Shown here: positions 10,062 to 22,380 of the stretch, piece by piece | How positions within the stretch are numbered: position 1 is the first letter of the stretch | Layout of the letters: each line of letters opens with the position of its first letter | Assembly: GCA_904063045.1 (NCBI GenBank) | Contig: CAJFCJ010000007.1 | Location: forward strand, 988,819 to 1,052,818 | Source of the DNA: Dimorphilus gyrociliatus | Taxonomy: Eukaryota > Annelida > Polychaeta > Dinophilidae | Reading direction: 5' to 3' | DNA: 64,000 nt | The notes under the pieces: generated by a model | Told to the model about the DNA's origin: nothing | The model's database searches: none | The model's input: the letters and a program-made list of their open reading frames with translations, nothing else | Position numbers and translations under genes: made by a program

Positions 10062-13000
10062 TTAAAGAAAATATGCTTCTTCTTCCGCATCTTCGATCGA
10101 CTGTGTCAACAGGAAAGGCGATAGTTGACGCGCGTATGCAAATTAGCGTCGGAGACGCATCTGCTGCTCTCCTTGATGCACGTATGATTACCATAGTTTG
10201 TAATTTTGCCGGGCTGCTTAGGCTGTATACCATTATACATATACATTTCCGAGAAAATGGGATTTTCAATGCTTTGTGGGTGGTAGGATTAACGCGTGAA
10301 AAGTTGGGGATTATCATTGCTCTTATCAATCGAAGCCATAACGAGATAGCGGAACGGTCGGTCTGAGCTGATAAACCGTTTCTTTTCGTGACCGTTTCTT
10401 TTTTTTCCTTTCGTGTCCAAAAAGGGCGTGCTCGATTGCATGGAAGAAACGTATTGAGAATATACGACTTCTTAACGAAAAGTACGGCTTTTTATAAACC
10501 TTTAAAAAAATGGCTTCCTATAGCTTATACAAACTATAAAGGTTCGACTTTCTAATCCTATAAGAAAAATGCGATCGTTAGGAGGCGTCTCGGATTATTG
10601 GTTATCTGCTATACGTAAGAGAATTATCAGTGTACGGTCGGTTTGCATTAATTGAATCTCTAATCTGTTTTCGGTGAAATTGGAAGAAGACTGTAAAAAG
10701 CGTTTCGGAAAGAATTGCGTAATCGAAAAGGTGCGGAAATCAATATAAAATTCCTGTCGTTCTTTTGATCTATTGACGCTACCCAGATTTATGTCTTATC
10801 CAATGACCTATGACGACGTCTCGTATTGACCGATTGCTATTTTCGTTGATTATACCTTATTAACGACCTTCTTCCCTTCATCTTAATGTCTAATTCATTT
10901 ATTTATTTATTCATTCATTAATCTTTCTAAACATTAAGGCTAATATCAAAAACACAACTAATCATTGTCTTATTAGGTACAAAACAAAAAGATTCAAAAA
11001 GAAATCATATTGTTACTTAATACGTAATTAAACCTGGAAAAGAATGACCAATGGCTATCAATAACTGATCAACTAGGTAGATGAAAGGGAATACACGAGA
11101 GAATTGCTTAAAGTTGTATATTTATACTTTTCTCTGCAGTCGAGCACCTGCAAATTGCTTGTTGACTAGGAAGCAGCTGTAAATATTTTGTTATAGTTGT
11201 AATTATTCCTTAATAAAAAGTCATAGAGTTAAAAAGGATAAGTTAAGAAAGAGAATTGATAAGTTTACACTTGACTCTTTACAAGCCCTGATAATGGATG
11301 ATAAAGATAATAATGAGATTTCTTATTGCCGTTTCTGTCTCTCTATAATAATAAGTTTCAGACGCAATTGGTATATAAAATACATTAATATATAAATGTT
11401 TATGATCCAATTCTGAAATAGTTATTATTAGGCTGTTGGAAATGTTTTATATTTAAACATATATGACCTATTATTGTTAGCTGTAAGAATCTATTGGAGC
11501 CAACTGCAACATAAGTTTTAACAAAGTTAAGCAGACCGTAAGGGATGTATTGACAGTTCTGTCTTGTCTTATACTTGTATTTAATGTATTATTGTTGTAT
11601 ATAAACAAGAAAAGAGTTTATATATTCTATATAAGTTGGACACTCTGATCCATTAGCCTGTTGCGACGACGCTTTGCAGAGTAAACAGGAGCCTGACATT
11701 TGCAACGATCGGATATATAATACGGCTGAGCGTATTTACTCTACGCTACCGGTACTTTTTTTCCCGTTTTGGTTGAAGAAAAAAAAAGGAGACGCCTGCC
11801 AGGAAATGGAAGGTTATTGGCAGCTTTCATCGCGAATTGAGCAGACTGTCCATTATAATAGCCTGTACTTAATTGAACGGTAAATGATTGAGAAGGCTCC
11901 CCATGCAATAATGGATATCACGATATTGGTCAAGGGTCAAATCAATGTTTTGAACGCTCTTATTGAAATATTACTTCGAAAGAAATATCCAATAGAATCC
12001 TACTCAACTATTATTGCCCTGTTTTCTATAGTTGTGTTTGTTTATTTAATATACAAGTAGAAGGATGCATTAGGCCTATTGCGCAAAGGTTCTGTTAATG
12101 GTGAACCGGCTAACGTTGTTAGCGACGAGTGGACGGTGTAGTGGGAACCATTAGCGATATTCGGCGCGCGTTGGATATTATTATATGGGATTTGTGTGTT
12201 TTAGGATTATCGAGTTGATTAGTGAGCGGCTACAGCTTTGAAATATTATAAAAAATTGTACAAAAAGTGTGAAATATCAATTATAGTAAAATTTAGAAAA
12301 ATAGAAAAAAAAGGGCTAAAGGGCAACGGCTAGTAGTTGGGTGGAGAAAAAAAGTGCGGATAAAGAAAGGGGCGGAAGTGAGAAAATAATGGAGGCATAA
12401 AGCTCCTAATACATATTCATGTAGTATTTATACTACTAGGCACGTGTTGTCTCACTTCTACATTGGGCTAACTTATTAAATTGATATTTAATGCTATCTC
12501 CATACGAATTAAATGGAAACTGATACAAACAATGTCGCGATTAATATTTGTTTTTCTTTTGGATACATGCTGTGCAAATAAAGAATGGTAAGCCCTTTTT
12601 TTTAGGCGAAGCTTATTTTGTCGTTTGATTGATTTTTCTACTCTTTTGTTTTCGCCAACTGAACGTTGAAGCGTCCACCTTTGTATAAACTTTGAAGGAT
12701 TTAGTGACACCTATTGACCAAATGTTAAATACTTTTGTAAACATTATTAAATTTTGGTTGAAGGAAATGAAAAGGGAGAAATCTAAGAGAAGTTTGTTTC
12801 ATTTTTCCATCTTGGAAATCCAATTACTGATTCGCCCATTGAAATAAGAAATATTCACAATGCAGTTAATAAATAATAAAACTTATGTATTTTTTTCTTT
12901 TTTTGTATATTGTAGGAAATTGAAGAAGACTATTCTCATTTGTCACGTTTTCTTAGACTATTCGATTGCGTTCAATCGAAATAACGAGTTAGTTCTTTTT

Positions 13001-13321
13001 TTTTCTAGTAAAATCAAAATTGTATGGGAAGAAAACCCAACCACGTATTACTAAATAGAGAAACTCAGGAAATGTCGACCGCCATTTCCGCTCGACGCCC
13101 GTGTAACACCCGGCAAACAGACGTCGAGAATACACGCGTGCGCAGCAGTAGGGATAAATCTAATTAGGTCGTGCGTCGTTACCATAATTGTTCCATCAGT
13201 CGCTTATCCAGATCGTTTTGAACGTATTGAATGGGTCAAATTCACATAGAGTATGTTAAATGAAACTCGAGAAACTAATTTCATTCCTAGGCATGCATTA
13301 ATTGCAAAGGTTTACACTCTA

Positions 13322-13341
13322 TGTGTGTGTGTGTGTGTGTT
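13322..13341. repeat. TG microsatellite
   Basis: About ten TG units. Confidence 0.85.
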
Positions 13342-13857
13342 TGTGAGGGAAAGAGAGAGAGCATGGGAAAACACAAGAAAGAATAAACACTAAAATGGAC
13401 TTGTTACGTAATAATAAGATGTCTTGTTGTATTTGTTTCTCTATTAAAGAGATTTTAGAATGTCAATGGGACAAATTGCTGTGTGTTCCTTGGATTCATT
13501 ACATCCGCCTATTTTTTTCATTTTAGACGCCCAGGCACGTTTTTACTAACCGATTGACCTTTTAAACTCATTATTCCTTGTTACTTTTTTTCAGTATTTT
13601 CCATTTTTTTATAGCATATAAACGTGAGATTGAAAAGCGTAAACAGTACATTATTTTGCTGATCTTTATCTGTGGCGTAAAATGACGCTTGAAACGCCCA
13701 AAGGGACTCTGGCTCCTTGGCAGATCAATAGGAGTCTATGCTTAAAGTTTCATACTGATTAGTTAAAAGAGTATTGAAGGACCGTACCGAACAAAAATGT
13801 TTTTACGTATAAATTGTGTATATTAGATCAGAACACATCAGATTTTTCAAACGCCGC

Positions 13858-13918
13858 AAAAGCGATGTTCGTCTTTAAGTTCTCTTATAAAATCCACTTG
13901 AAAACGAACATCACTTTT
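13858..13918 (+). ncRNA. Pre-miRNA-like hairpin (candidate)
   Basis: The 5' arm pairs with the 3' arm as follows: AAAAG/CTTTT (5 bp), one C·A mismatch, GATGTTCGT/ACGAACATC (9 bp), a symmetric CT/AA internal loop, then TTAAGT/ACTTGA (5 Watson-Crick pairs plus one G·U), with a 15-nt terminal loop (13881-13895). That is a 23-position stem with only symmetric interruptions, the usual shape of an animal pre-miRNA. Either strand could be the transcript. I do not recognise either arm as a known miRNA. Intergenic, between LITAF and the right arm. Confidence 0.4.
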
Positions 13919-14459
13919 TTTACAATTCTTTTCTTTGCAGCTTAAATAGTAACTTTATTTTCCTTTTTATTAAAAGTAGAGAAATCACGTGAGTGGTCGA
14001 ATATAAAATTGCCTTTTAATTAAAACTCGCGTGCAGTACTTTTCTATTGTTCACGTTCGGTCGAGGAAGGGAAAAAGGTGACAATGAAAAAAAAAAGAAA
14101 ATAATAATCGTCCGAGCCCCTTAACGATTTCGGATAAAAAATACGGTGGTCAGTTAGAGTACGCATTGTCGGTGGCTAGGCCTAATTGCAAACAAGAGAA
14201 TTCATTTAGTTCTACGATCGATTAACCCCACGAATGCGCCTCCTAATGAGTAGGCCTAGAACTTGTTGCGCTTGAAAGGTAAGATTCGACGCTTGATTAA
14301 TTGATTAGGTCTTTTGATGCCGCAAATATCTTTAGATTATTCAAAGAAAAATTAGCGAGTTACGAGCTTTTTCTCATCTTTCTAACGGTCTCATTCATTA
14401 AATATTTTAGTGATAGAATGTGAGAGAACGAAATCGTCTTTCACGCCTTTTCTTTCTTA

Positions 14460-15530
14460 ATCCATTGAATTATTTAAAAAACGACTCCTTGGTGACAGCA
14501 AGAACTGTTCTTAAGTAAAGATGGTGGGAAACTCGGGAGAGTTAGAGTAGTTTATTAGAAAAAAAACAGTTGCTAGTTATTGGCTATTGGCCTGTAACTC
14601 TTGGAAAGAGAAGTTTAAATAAACAGTACGTTAGTAGATAGGAATCGGGTGTTTTCTGGCAGCCCGAAGGCTCTAGACGGAACGAAGTTAATTGTTGAAC
14701 GAATAATTTGTCTCTGCTTCTAATTATTATCTGTAAAACAACGCGTCATTGTTCTATAATTCTATAACAAATTTTTATCGCTTTTACTTTTTCATTATGC
14801 AACACTATCGCATTCTTTTGTTTCTTTTCTTTTTCTCCTCTTTATCTCTCTATTGTACGTACGGTATTCTATTGCCCACTTTTTCTTCTTCTTCCCCGTC
14901 TCTAACCGAGCATTTTATAGATCTACCTATACAACGTTACGTTTATATATCAAGTTTATGCTAGTTAAAGACGATCCTCGAAAATGGAGTGTCTATCTCG
15001 GCTAACGTAACTGGCACGACGATTGTTTATATCTGCTTGTATGTAAAGAGCAAGAGAGAGAGAGAGACAGAGACAGAGAAAGAGAGAGAAAAAAAGAGAG
15101 AGAAAATGACAAAGATAGAGACAGAAAGTTTGACATGAGAGACAGGGAAAAGTGCACCTCACAAAGTTAGAAAGTCAGACAAAAAGACGCTTATAAACAA
15201 ACAAAGCTACCGGGGTGCAATAGGGAAATATAGCAGAATGAGGAATGTAATGTGTGTCGGTTGTCATGATGGTGGACCATGCCCTTCATATTAGTAGTTA
15301 AATCGAACATGTGACAATGTTCACATACTATTAACGAGCTTATCGGTTTTAAATTTCGATGGAAAGACTCTTTTTTCGTGGAAGTAGGAGGTGAAAATTT
15401 CCCTTCTTTCCAACGTGGAACGCAAACAGCTGGAACAATACTGGAATCTTGCTTATACATGGTTGACTGAAAAAGATTGTTTACCTTAAATACATGGTCT
15501 ATTAACCAAACGTAAATAAGGTATACTTTT
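14460..15530 (-). repeat. Right arm of ~1.1-kb inverted repeat
   Basis: Reverse complement of 7115-8265. The zone corresponding to the CT-rich tract of the left arm is here an AG-rich tract (about 15050-15115). The inner end fades near 14460 and the outer end near 15530. Confidence 0.9.
14605..15023 (-). repeat. 419-bp inverted-repeat core, identical in both arms (right copy)
   Basis: Base-for-base reverse complement of 7650-8068. Identity ends abruptly on both sides: at 14604 the arms differ again (CTCTTTCC against CTCTTTTC), and beyond 15023 the sequences diverge at once. Confidence 0.95.
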
Positions 15531-15532
15531 AT
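15191..15532 (-). CDS. Hypothetical open frame in right arm (possible gene fragment)
   Basis: A 140-codon minus-strand frame begins at 15613; the part shared with the left arm begins near WLIDHVFKVNN. Within NLKPISSLIVCEHCHMFDL the two arms differ at three bases, all silent, a hint of past coding selection. A CEHC pair followed by several His resembles a loose C2H2 finger but fits no clear family. It could be a relic of a gene captured in the duplication, or chance. No start context, splice sites or homologue are recognised. Confidence 0.25.
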   Translation of the reverse strand: MKVYLIYVWLIDHVFKVNNLFQSTMYKQDSSIVPAVCVPRWKEGKFSPPTSTKKESFHRNLKPISSLIVCEHCHMFDLTTNMKGMVHHHDNRHTLHSSFCYISLLHPGSFVCL

Positions 15533-15576
15533 GATTTTATGCCACCTATAGTACGTTCTACAAATTGTAAACCGGT

Positions 15577-15584
15577 AGATGGCG
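15577..15584 (+). promoter_or_regulatory. CTCF-like site
   Basis: ACCGGTAGATGGCGCTTG: 13 of 14 positions fit the CTCF core CCASYAGRKGGCRS. It lies about 50 bp outside the right inverted-repeat arm. Confidence 0.55.
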
Positions 15585-16183
15585 CTTGATGTACTTATAT
15601 GGTTTTTATTCATGTATTTTATATTTGATTCATTGTAACAAATTGTTAATTGGGGGAGAGAAATATAATTGTAAAGTATTTTTTAACATGTTTACTTGGT
15701 TATAATGTATCTTTGTAGCGTTTTTAATCTAGATTAAACAGCAATTAAACGATCCGATTCAGACATTATTTTTGAATTATTTGTGCATTTTTAATTAAAT
15801 ACGTGGATAATTGACTCACAATCATTAATTGAAATGAATTATATACCTATTATATCCACCTTTGCAATATAATAAAAAACAAACTACGTAAATTAATTAA
15901 CCGAAGAATATATAGTATTTGAACACACGTTGTTTGATGGCCCCAACATATCGGAAGGTCAACTATTAATTCAAATTTATTCAAAAGTAATTACACATTT
16001 TTTATCTAGATCCGATTAAAATATTTTCGATTTATTTGAATTTTGTTTTTGTGAATGAAAAGCAGACTTTTAGAACCCATATTGACCAAAATAGAACATG
16101 GGCTTTTTTTCTGTTATTGATGTAATTACTTCTCCTATAAAATTGGTTTTACATTAAGAAAGATCTAATTTAAAGAACCTAAA

Positions 16184-16191
16184 AGATGGCG
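16184..16191 (+). promoter_or_regulatory. CTCF/YY1-like AGATGGCG site
   Basis: AAAAGATGGCGACACTATAA, about 0.9 kb upstream of the YVN-motif gene. Confidence 0.4.
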
Positions 16192-17108
16192 ACACTATAA
16201 TGTTACGATATCAATATCATTACGAGAATGAGATATGATATATGGGATATGATCAGGAGGGAATTTTAATCGGAAGGTTCTCTAAGCGAAGCCACATTTG
16301 CCTGATACAACATAATCAAGTGGTATTGAGCCTAAAGCGTTCTTGGACCAATCCGACCGTGTTTACCCTACGATTCGTTCTAATTATATGAAAAACTGGC
16401 CCAAACAGTTTCATTATATATCTGTGTGTTGTATTGATGATAGACATATGGCTTCTGAAATCCATAGAGACTGCTTTTAATAATTAACACTCACTTTTGA
16501 CATAATCTTAACTTTTTACGCTGTCGCACTCAACTTTTGACGGTCACATATGCAGTCCACTAGAATATATTTAGTTTCTATCTCACGTGACTATTATATA
16601 TATGAGAGAAAAACTGAAAAAAAGGGGAGGGGAAGGGGTGAAATAAAAGTGAAAAAAAAAATAATAATAAAGAAAAGTATATCCCGAGTGGTCGTTTGAG
16701 GTGAGGGGAAAATGAAATCGGTAGAACGTTATTGCCAAATAGGGTACCGATTGTGTATAATCCGAACTCGATATTAGGACATATAAGGGAAAATTTGTAA
16801 GTGAATCTAATTGTTGCTAGCGCAATATGAAAATAGTGTATATGGTTGGAGTTTGACTAAAAATTATTGTATACTTCGCTGTATGCAATTAACTGTACTT
16901 GTTATAAAAAAGAAAAGAAGTGAAATGTAAGAGTCAATTTTATTTGGTAGCATTGAAAACCTACTAAACGCCTTCTCTAAAAGTCCTATATGAAAAAGGC
17001 GTTAAAAAAACTAACGCTCATTTTACAGTTGGAGCACGTGCGTAGGGGGCGCTCGAGAGTGGCGTCTAAGCCTTTCAAACAGGCCTACAACATGTGACCG
17101 GACCGGAC

Positions 17109-17537
17109 ATGTCTTCAACGGTTCCGAACTATGTGAACCTAGGCAAGGAGAAGAAGACGATCAAATCATCTCATATTCCGTATTATGTCAATTTACAAAC
17201 CACTGTCAAACCTCCACCCTTTTACGTGAATATTGATCAAAGGTCGGATAACAATAAAAGTAAAGATGAACAAGAGGAAGATATAGTCAACAAGGACGAC
17301 GAATACGGATATTGTAGTGATAAGGATGAGTTGAAAAAGGAAAGTCTTTCACCAATTTCTTCTTCTACGTCCAATTCAACTCCAACTTCTTCGTCATCTT
17401 CACCATCCACTTCTACAGATGCCGATTCGGATAACTGCCCCTCTGCTAAGAGAGGTAGTGTTATATACGTAGAAAAAACAGAAGTCGAGGACGGCCACTT
17501 AAAAATGGTTCGTAGAAACAGAATAAAAAATAAGTAG
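17109..17537 (+). CDS. Small protein with three tandem YVN(L/I) motifs, unknown family
   Basis: ATG 17109 gives 142 aa in a single exon; an in-frame TAA near 17067 rules out extension upstream. The N-terminus has three evenly placed motifs, PNYVNL (Y8), PYYVNL (Y26) and PFYVNI (Y39), each fitting the pYxN consensus bound by the GRB2 SH2 domain. The middle is acidic, then comes a Ser/Thr/Pro-rich run (about 83-105), and the C-terminus is basic (RRNRIKNK). No membrane segment or signal peptide is seen, so it should be soluble. It resembles a minimal phosphotyrosine docking protein, but no named family is recognised and the tyrosine-kinase link is inference. AATAAA near 17870 may be its poly(A) signal. 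Confidence 0.7.
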   Translation: MSSTVPNYVNLGKEKKTIKSSHIPYYVNLQTTVKPPPFYVNIDQRSDNNKSKDEQEEDIVNKDDEYGYCSDKDELKKESLSPISSSTSNSTPTSSSSSPSTSTDADSDNCPSAKRGSVIYVEKTEVEDGHLKMVRRNRIKNK

Positions 17538-18431
17538 GGGTCTTGTTATTTATTTTACTCACGTCAAGTCGAGAGACGCCAAGCAGGTTTCGCTTTTTCC
17601 AGCTTTTTTTATTATAGAATTTATATTACAAAGTCTAAAAAAAACTTTACTTATTTATTTACATTTCAATATTTTTCAGTATATTTCATTATAAGTTATT
17701 GACTTTGGCAAACAATTATAAACATATAAAACATTATACGTAATATATTCCGAGTATTTACTATAAAAGTTATGGTTATATGACAAGTAAACTCGACCTA
17801 TCATTGTAAAACCCGGAAATATGTTTATACATATTTATATATATATATACAGTAGTATAAATATATAAAAATAAAGGATAAATTATAAAGATAGGGGTTA
17901 AAATTGAATTAAAATGTAGAATTCATGAAGAAGCTTAATTATAGGGGTAAAAGAAATATATATATTTCGATTTAATTGAAGATGAATTTATTGAAGAAGA
18001 AGCAGTTTGTAGATCCGCCTTATCGATTTCGAAAAGATTTATGTATTAGACGTCTGTATACGTTTCGGTGTGGTAATGAAATGGCCGATTGACATGCGTT
18101 CCTTTATTTATTATATATTTTTACGATGTCTGCTAAGTATATTTCTTTTTCAAGTCTTAAAATAGGCCTATTTTCTGCCTAGAGTAATCAATTAGATTCA
18201 GTCGTTGTTCTCATCGGGAACGTCGCTAGAGATAGCCTGATAGACGAACTGCAATTGTTCCTTTTGACGCTACAATGCACAAGACCACATACAGTTGTAG
18301 TGCAAGGCGCATGGGAAAGGATAATGAAAATAAATATTTCTACTTTCCTTCAAAATTATCTGTTCTTTCTTAGCTAGTCTTAGATTAATTAAGGCGTCTT
18401 AATAATATGTTTATCCTTTCTTTATTTAGGT

Positions 18432-18435
18432 TTTG

Positions 18436-18463
<28 letters not shown>
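18432..18463. repeat. GTT trinucleotide microsatellite
   Basis: About ten GTT units in intergenic sequence. Confidence 0.9.
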
Positions 18464-18466
<3 letters not shown>

Positions 18467-19801
18467 TTATTTTTGTTTTGTATTAAATGTTGCATTATTT
18501 TTATATACAAACAATATCTGACGAAAAGAGATTTAACAAAATAGCTAAAGAAAAACTTGAGCATAGTAATCGAATGATATCTACTCGAAAAGTCGACAGA
18601 TCAATATGTAGTAAGTGTGTGTATGTGCGTGTGTGTTCTTTCAGTATATAAATTTTTATTTAAATTGCTTATCCAAAGCTAGCCGCCACCATCTGTTTCG
18701 TTAGTAGTAGGCCTAGTTGGATTCCTGGTTAAACAGGGGTCAAAGTATCAATAATGAATGAAATAAATCGTTAATTATGTTATATAGTAGGAGAAAGAAA
18801 TGGTAGACAGTAGCCATCTTATTATATGGACACTAATCATAATTAGGGCGGAGAGGCCTTTGAGCCGGCAATAGGGGCGAAAGGGAATATAAGATGGAAA
18901 AAGAATTCTTTTAATTCAGATAGTAGAACATAAGGGGATAGAGTAAAAGTACGGCACGTGCGAAAGTCGTTATGGTCTGTGTGATTGATGGACATCGTCT
19001 CGTCTCACCTATTTGGGGAGCCAAGAAAAAAATCTGTGGCGATAAGTGTTTGATTGATAGTCGCCTAGTTTCTCTTCTAGTTTGCTAACAGGCATCTTAT
19101 GAAAGATTCTGTAATCATAACAGCTTGTTTCCTTTGTCTTATCGCATTTCTGTTTTTTACTCTTTCTACATTTCTCTTTTTCTCTTTAACTATGTTCTAC
19201 AGACCACGACTGTAAAAAAAGCTCCGTATCGAGATAGAACGACGTCCCGCGAGACGTCTGGTAGAAAGGGTCGTGACAGTTTACAGCCCGTTGACATACG
19301 CCTATATTTCGGTCTAATATTCGTCACAGAGTAACCCTCATAAATCCTATAGTTTCCTATCACGTGATACCACCAACTTTATCCCTTCCCTTCGAATAGT
19401 GGATGCTATCAATTGTATCTAATCCTGTTACGACGTTGTCCAATGTAGAAATGTCTCCAAATCGTTTCAGCGAATAGAATAATGAATAAATTTTAAAAAA
19501 TTCGAAAGAATGAAATATCAAATAGCTTAATAAATTAAATTATTATTATTCTACAATTAATTCAACGATCTAGCATAATCTCTACTTTGTCTACATTTGC
19601 AACTGAAGCTAAAAAAAAGTGACTAAACTAATACATTTCATCGAAATAACTACAGGGAATTACGAGTTTACCGTATAGAAAGTTTATATTGAAAAAAAAG
19701 TCATCCTTTTTACAGGAACAATGACTCATAAGAAATAAATAAAAGAGTGATAATGAGAAGAAATCTTCCTTTTTCCTTTCTCTTTGTATTCTCTACATAC
19801 A

Positions 19802-19873
19802 AATATATATATATATATATACTGTATATATCTACTATACTTCTTCTAGCTTTCTCTCTCTCTCTCTCTCTCT
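19802..19873. repeat. Compound TA and TC microsatellite
   Basis: A (TA)n run at about 19802-19821 and a (TC)n run at about 19855-19873. Open frames on both strands here are by-products. Confidence 0.85.
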
Positions 19874-22380
19874 GTCTTTCTTTCTCCCCCCCTTCCCCTT
19901 TCTTTTCCATTATCCCGTTCTATTTCATTCTCTATTAATAAAATTACTCTTCTCTTCTTTTACTTCCATAAATTCCTTTTGTCAAGTTGAATAAGTTAAC
20001 TTAATATTTCATTCGGTTAGTTAATTAAACTTTTATTTCTTACACGACCAAAGCAAAAAAACTGGTAGCTTGTAATCGAATAAGTATGGCAAAAACAAAC
20101 AGGTCGCTATTGTAAATATGAACGTCTATAAAGTGTGTAATATGTACGCCGGTAAACATAATATTATGGGCCTATATTAACAGACTATGCACGTTCCCTC
20201 GTTACATTATATTTAATACATTTTTAACGAATATCGAAAAAAATGGCGTTTTTACCATAATAAAAAAATGTTATATAAGTCTATAAAAGTTTGCTTTTAT
20301 TCTGAAACAACAGAGGAGAATGATGGTTTATCGGCTTATAAAAAATATATTAATTAGTAAACGATATCGAAGAGTAGTTGATGGTAATTGATCAATTATC
20401 GATGAATCAAGGTGCATGGAGTGAATAGATGTAATTAGATGTATACGTGTACGTTCTTTTACATACTGCACGGGTTCTAAAGCGTGAATAGTAGAAATAA
20501 TACATTAATTAATTAGAGTAATTAACAGTTTATAGGCACGTTTCTACTTGACTTTAGAATTATTTATGTTCAGACACAATGTTTAACTGAAGCATACACT
20601 GGCAGAACGATTAACGGTTTCTCGGAGGATTATAGTAATCTAGTAGTTTTTTCCTCTTACTGAACCAATAAATAGAATGTGTAAAGCGAGTATGTAGGTG
20701 TAAATCCGATTTTTTTCATACCACACCTAATAAGTATTTATGTAAGAACTATAATCCTATATAGCTTGCTGTAAATTCGTGAACTGTATATAAATTGTAT
20801 ACAATTTTTAGTCGGTTTTTAGACAAATTCCTTTCTAAATGCTCTTTTTTCAGTAGAGATTAATTAGATTCGGCTTCTGTAAAATTCATGACGGCCAATT
20901 CCGTACACGTGTGCGTACAAGTACATGTGTGCAGATGCGGACCAATGTATATTGTTTACATATGTGCCTTAGAGGAATATGAAGGATAAGATGAAGCAGA
21001 TGGATGTGTCTTAATAAAAGTAAATAAATATAAGTTGACATAAAACGAGCGAAAGAAACAATATTAGCAGTGTTATGCTTAAAAAAAACACGCAAATATC
21101 TATATTCAGTTTCTTCGTGCTAGTACTTTATCCGCAAAATGAGAATGATATGAAATGTCAGCTAATGTATGCGCGTCGCATCGATAATCAGGGCCCAAAG
21201 GGCGTCTAATAACTTCAACGTATTTTTAGCCCAACTAAACTACGTTTTTCTCATTTCATTTCTGTGTATATTTTTTTCTCCGGCTATTTTTGTCTTATAA
21301 ATTTGAAATATTTGGAATTTATCATCCAATTGAGGAGACTGACAAACAAAGTAGAAGATACAAAAAAGGAATAGTAATCATGTGATTTACTTTTTTTTTC
21401 ATTTGTGTCCATTCTGGAGTAGCTTCACATGGTACAGTGTAATTTAATAGTAGAGTAGATCGTGTAGTATTAACTTTTTAATAATATGCATCGTATGATG
21501 GAAATTTTCAATATTTATACAATTCCGTTCCGCATTGAAACATTCATAAATGGTTAAATAAGATGAAATTGCGTAACATTGCCACCAAAAACAGATGCGG
21601 CTCTTGTCACGTTCCGACCTTATAATTATATTTACATATTCATGAATTCGGCGAGTGTAACTGTTAATCAGACATGTGGGTGGCAGTGACAAGATATATA
21701 ATTGATACTTCTTTTTGCGTCAGCAACAGGCGCCTAGAGAAGAAGAAACAGTCTATTTTTTCCTATTACTGAAAAAGGCGTCTATTGAATTCGGTATAGG
21801 CGAGAACGCGAAAAATCGTAATGAAATTTGCATTCTGGTCCAGTTTTTTTTCTTTCTTAGAAAATCGACTAGATGTTGTTATTTTTTCTATAATCAGAAG
21901 AGCAAACTTAAGTTTATCGACCCAAGTTTTACTTTACAAAGCTTGCGTCCTTCGTAAAGATTTATGTGGAGGCCGTGACGTAATCTTTTTACATTACCGC
22001 TAGATGTCATGGCTCACAGTTTTTTTTACGAGAAGGGCGTCACCTAGTCGTCTGTTTTGATGGATGATCTGTTTAATTGTTTATATTCCGGCAATACCAT
22101 AATGGGAATGTCCGATTTATTAGAAATCTGATATCGTATTATTTGAGGTAAATTTAAACAGAACGGGAAAAGCAGAAGGGTAAACTACCTAAACATCTAT
22201 TATGATATAATAAATTACATTCCATAATGACTTTATCTAGGTAAAAGTAGGCCTAACCGGAATAGAGGTAGTGCGATCTTAGTATCAGGAAGTTTAAGAG
22301 TAAACCCTAAAGTATTTGCAATCTTGTTTTTCTTTTACTTTTGCTTTTTTCGCTTTACTTTGTTTAAGTAAGAGAATGCA

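Larger units (their letters stand above)
10062..14459. other. Intergenic spacer inside the inverted repeat
   Basis: No credible protein gene. Overlapping frames on both strands at 10015-10366 cancel each other as evidence. A TG microsatellite lies at about 13322-13341, a pre-miRNA-like hairpin at 13858-13918, and TAGGCCTA copies at 12071, 14177 and 14251. Confidence 0.5.
15531..17108. other. Upstream region of the YVN-motif gene
   Basis: AT-rich, with CTCF-like sites at 15577 and 16184. A splice-acceptor-like tract (CATTTTACAG, ending 17028) precedes the coding exon by about 80 nt, so the gene may have a non-coding first exon. A GC-rich GGGGGCGCTCGAGAG patch follows it at about 17045. Confidence 0.4.

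Noticed and set aside
10015-10366. Overlapping ~100-codon frames on both strands after the LITAF gene
   Set aside because: Both strands are open over the same bases, composition is not gene-like, and the frames lie in or just after the 3' UTR.
7115-15530. Inverted repeat read as terminal repeats of a large DNA transposon
   Set aside because: No transposase or integrase between the arms, no target-site duplication and no clean terminal motif; the interior is an ordinary gene plus AT-rich spacer.
18184-18377. Open stretch reading SVVVLIGNVARDSLIDELQL...
   Set aside because: No start codon, no convincing splice sites on either side, and no recognised homology; it probably lies beyond the YVN gene's 3' UTR.
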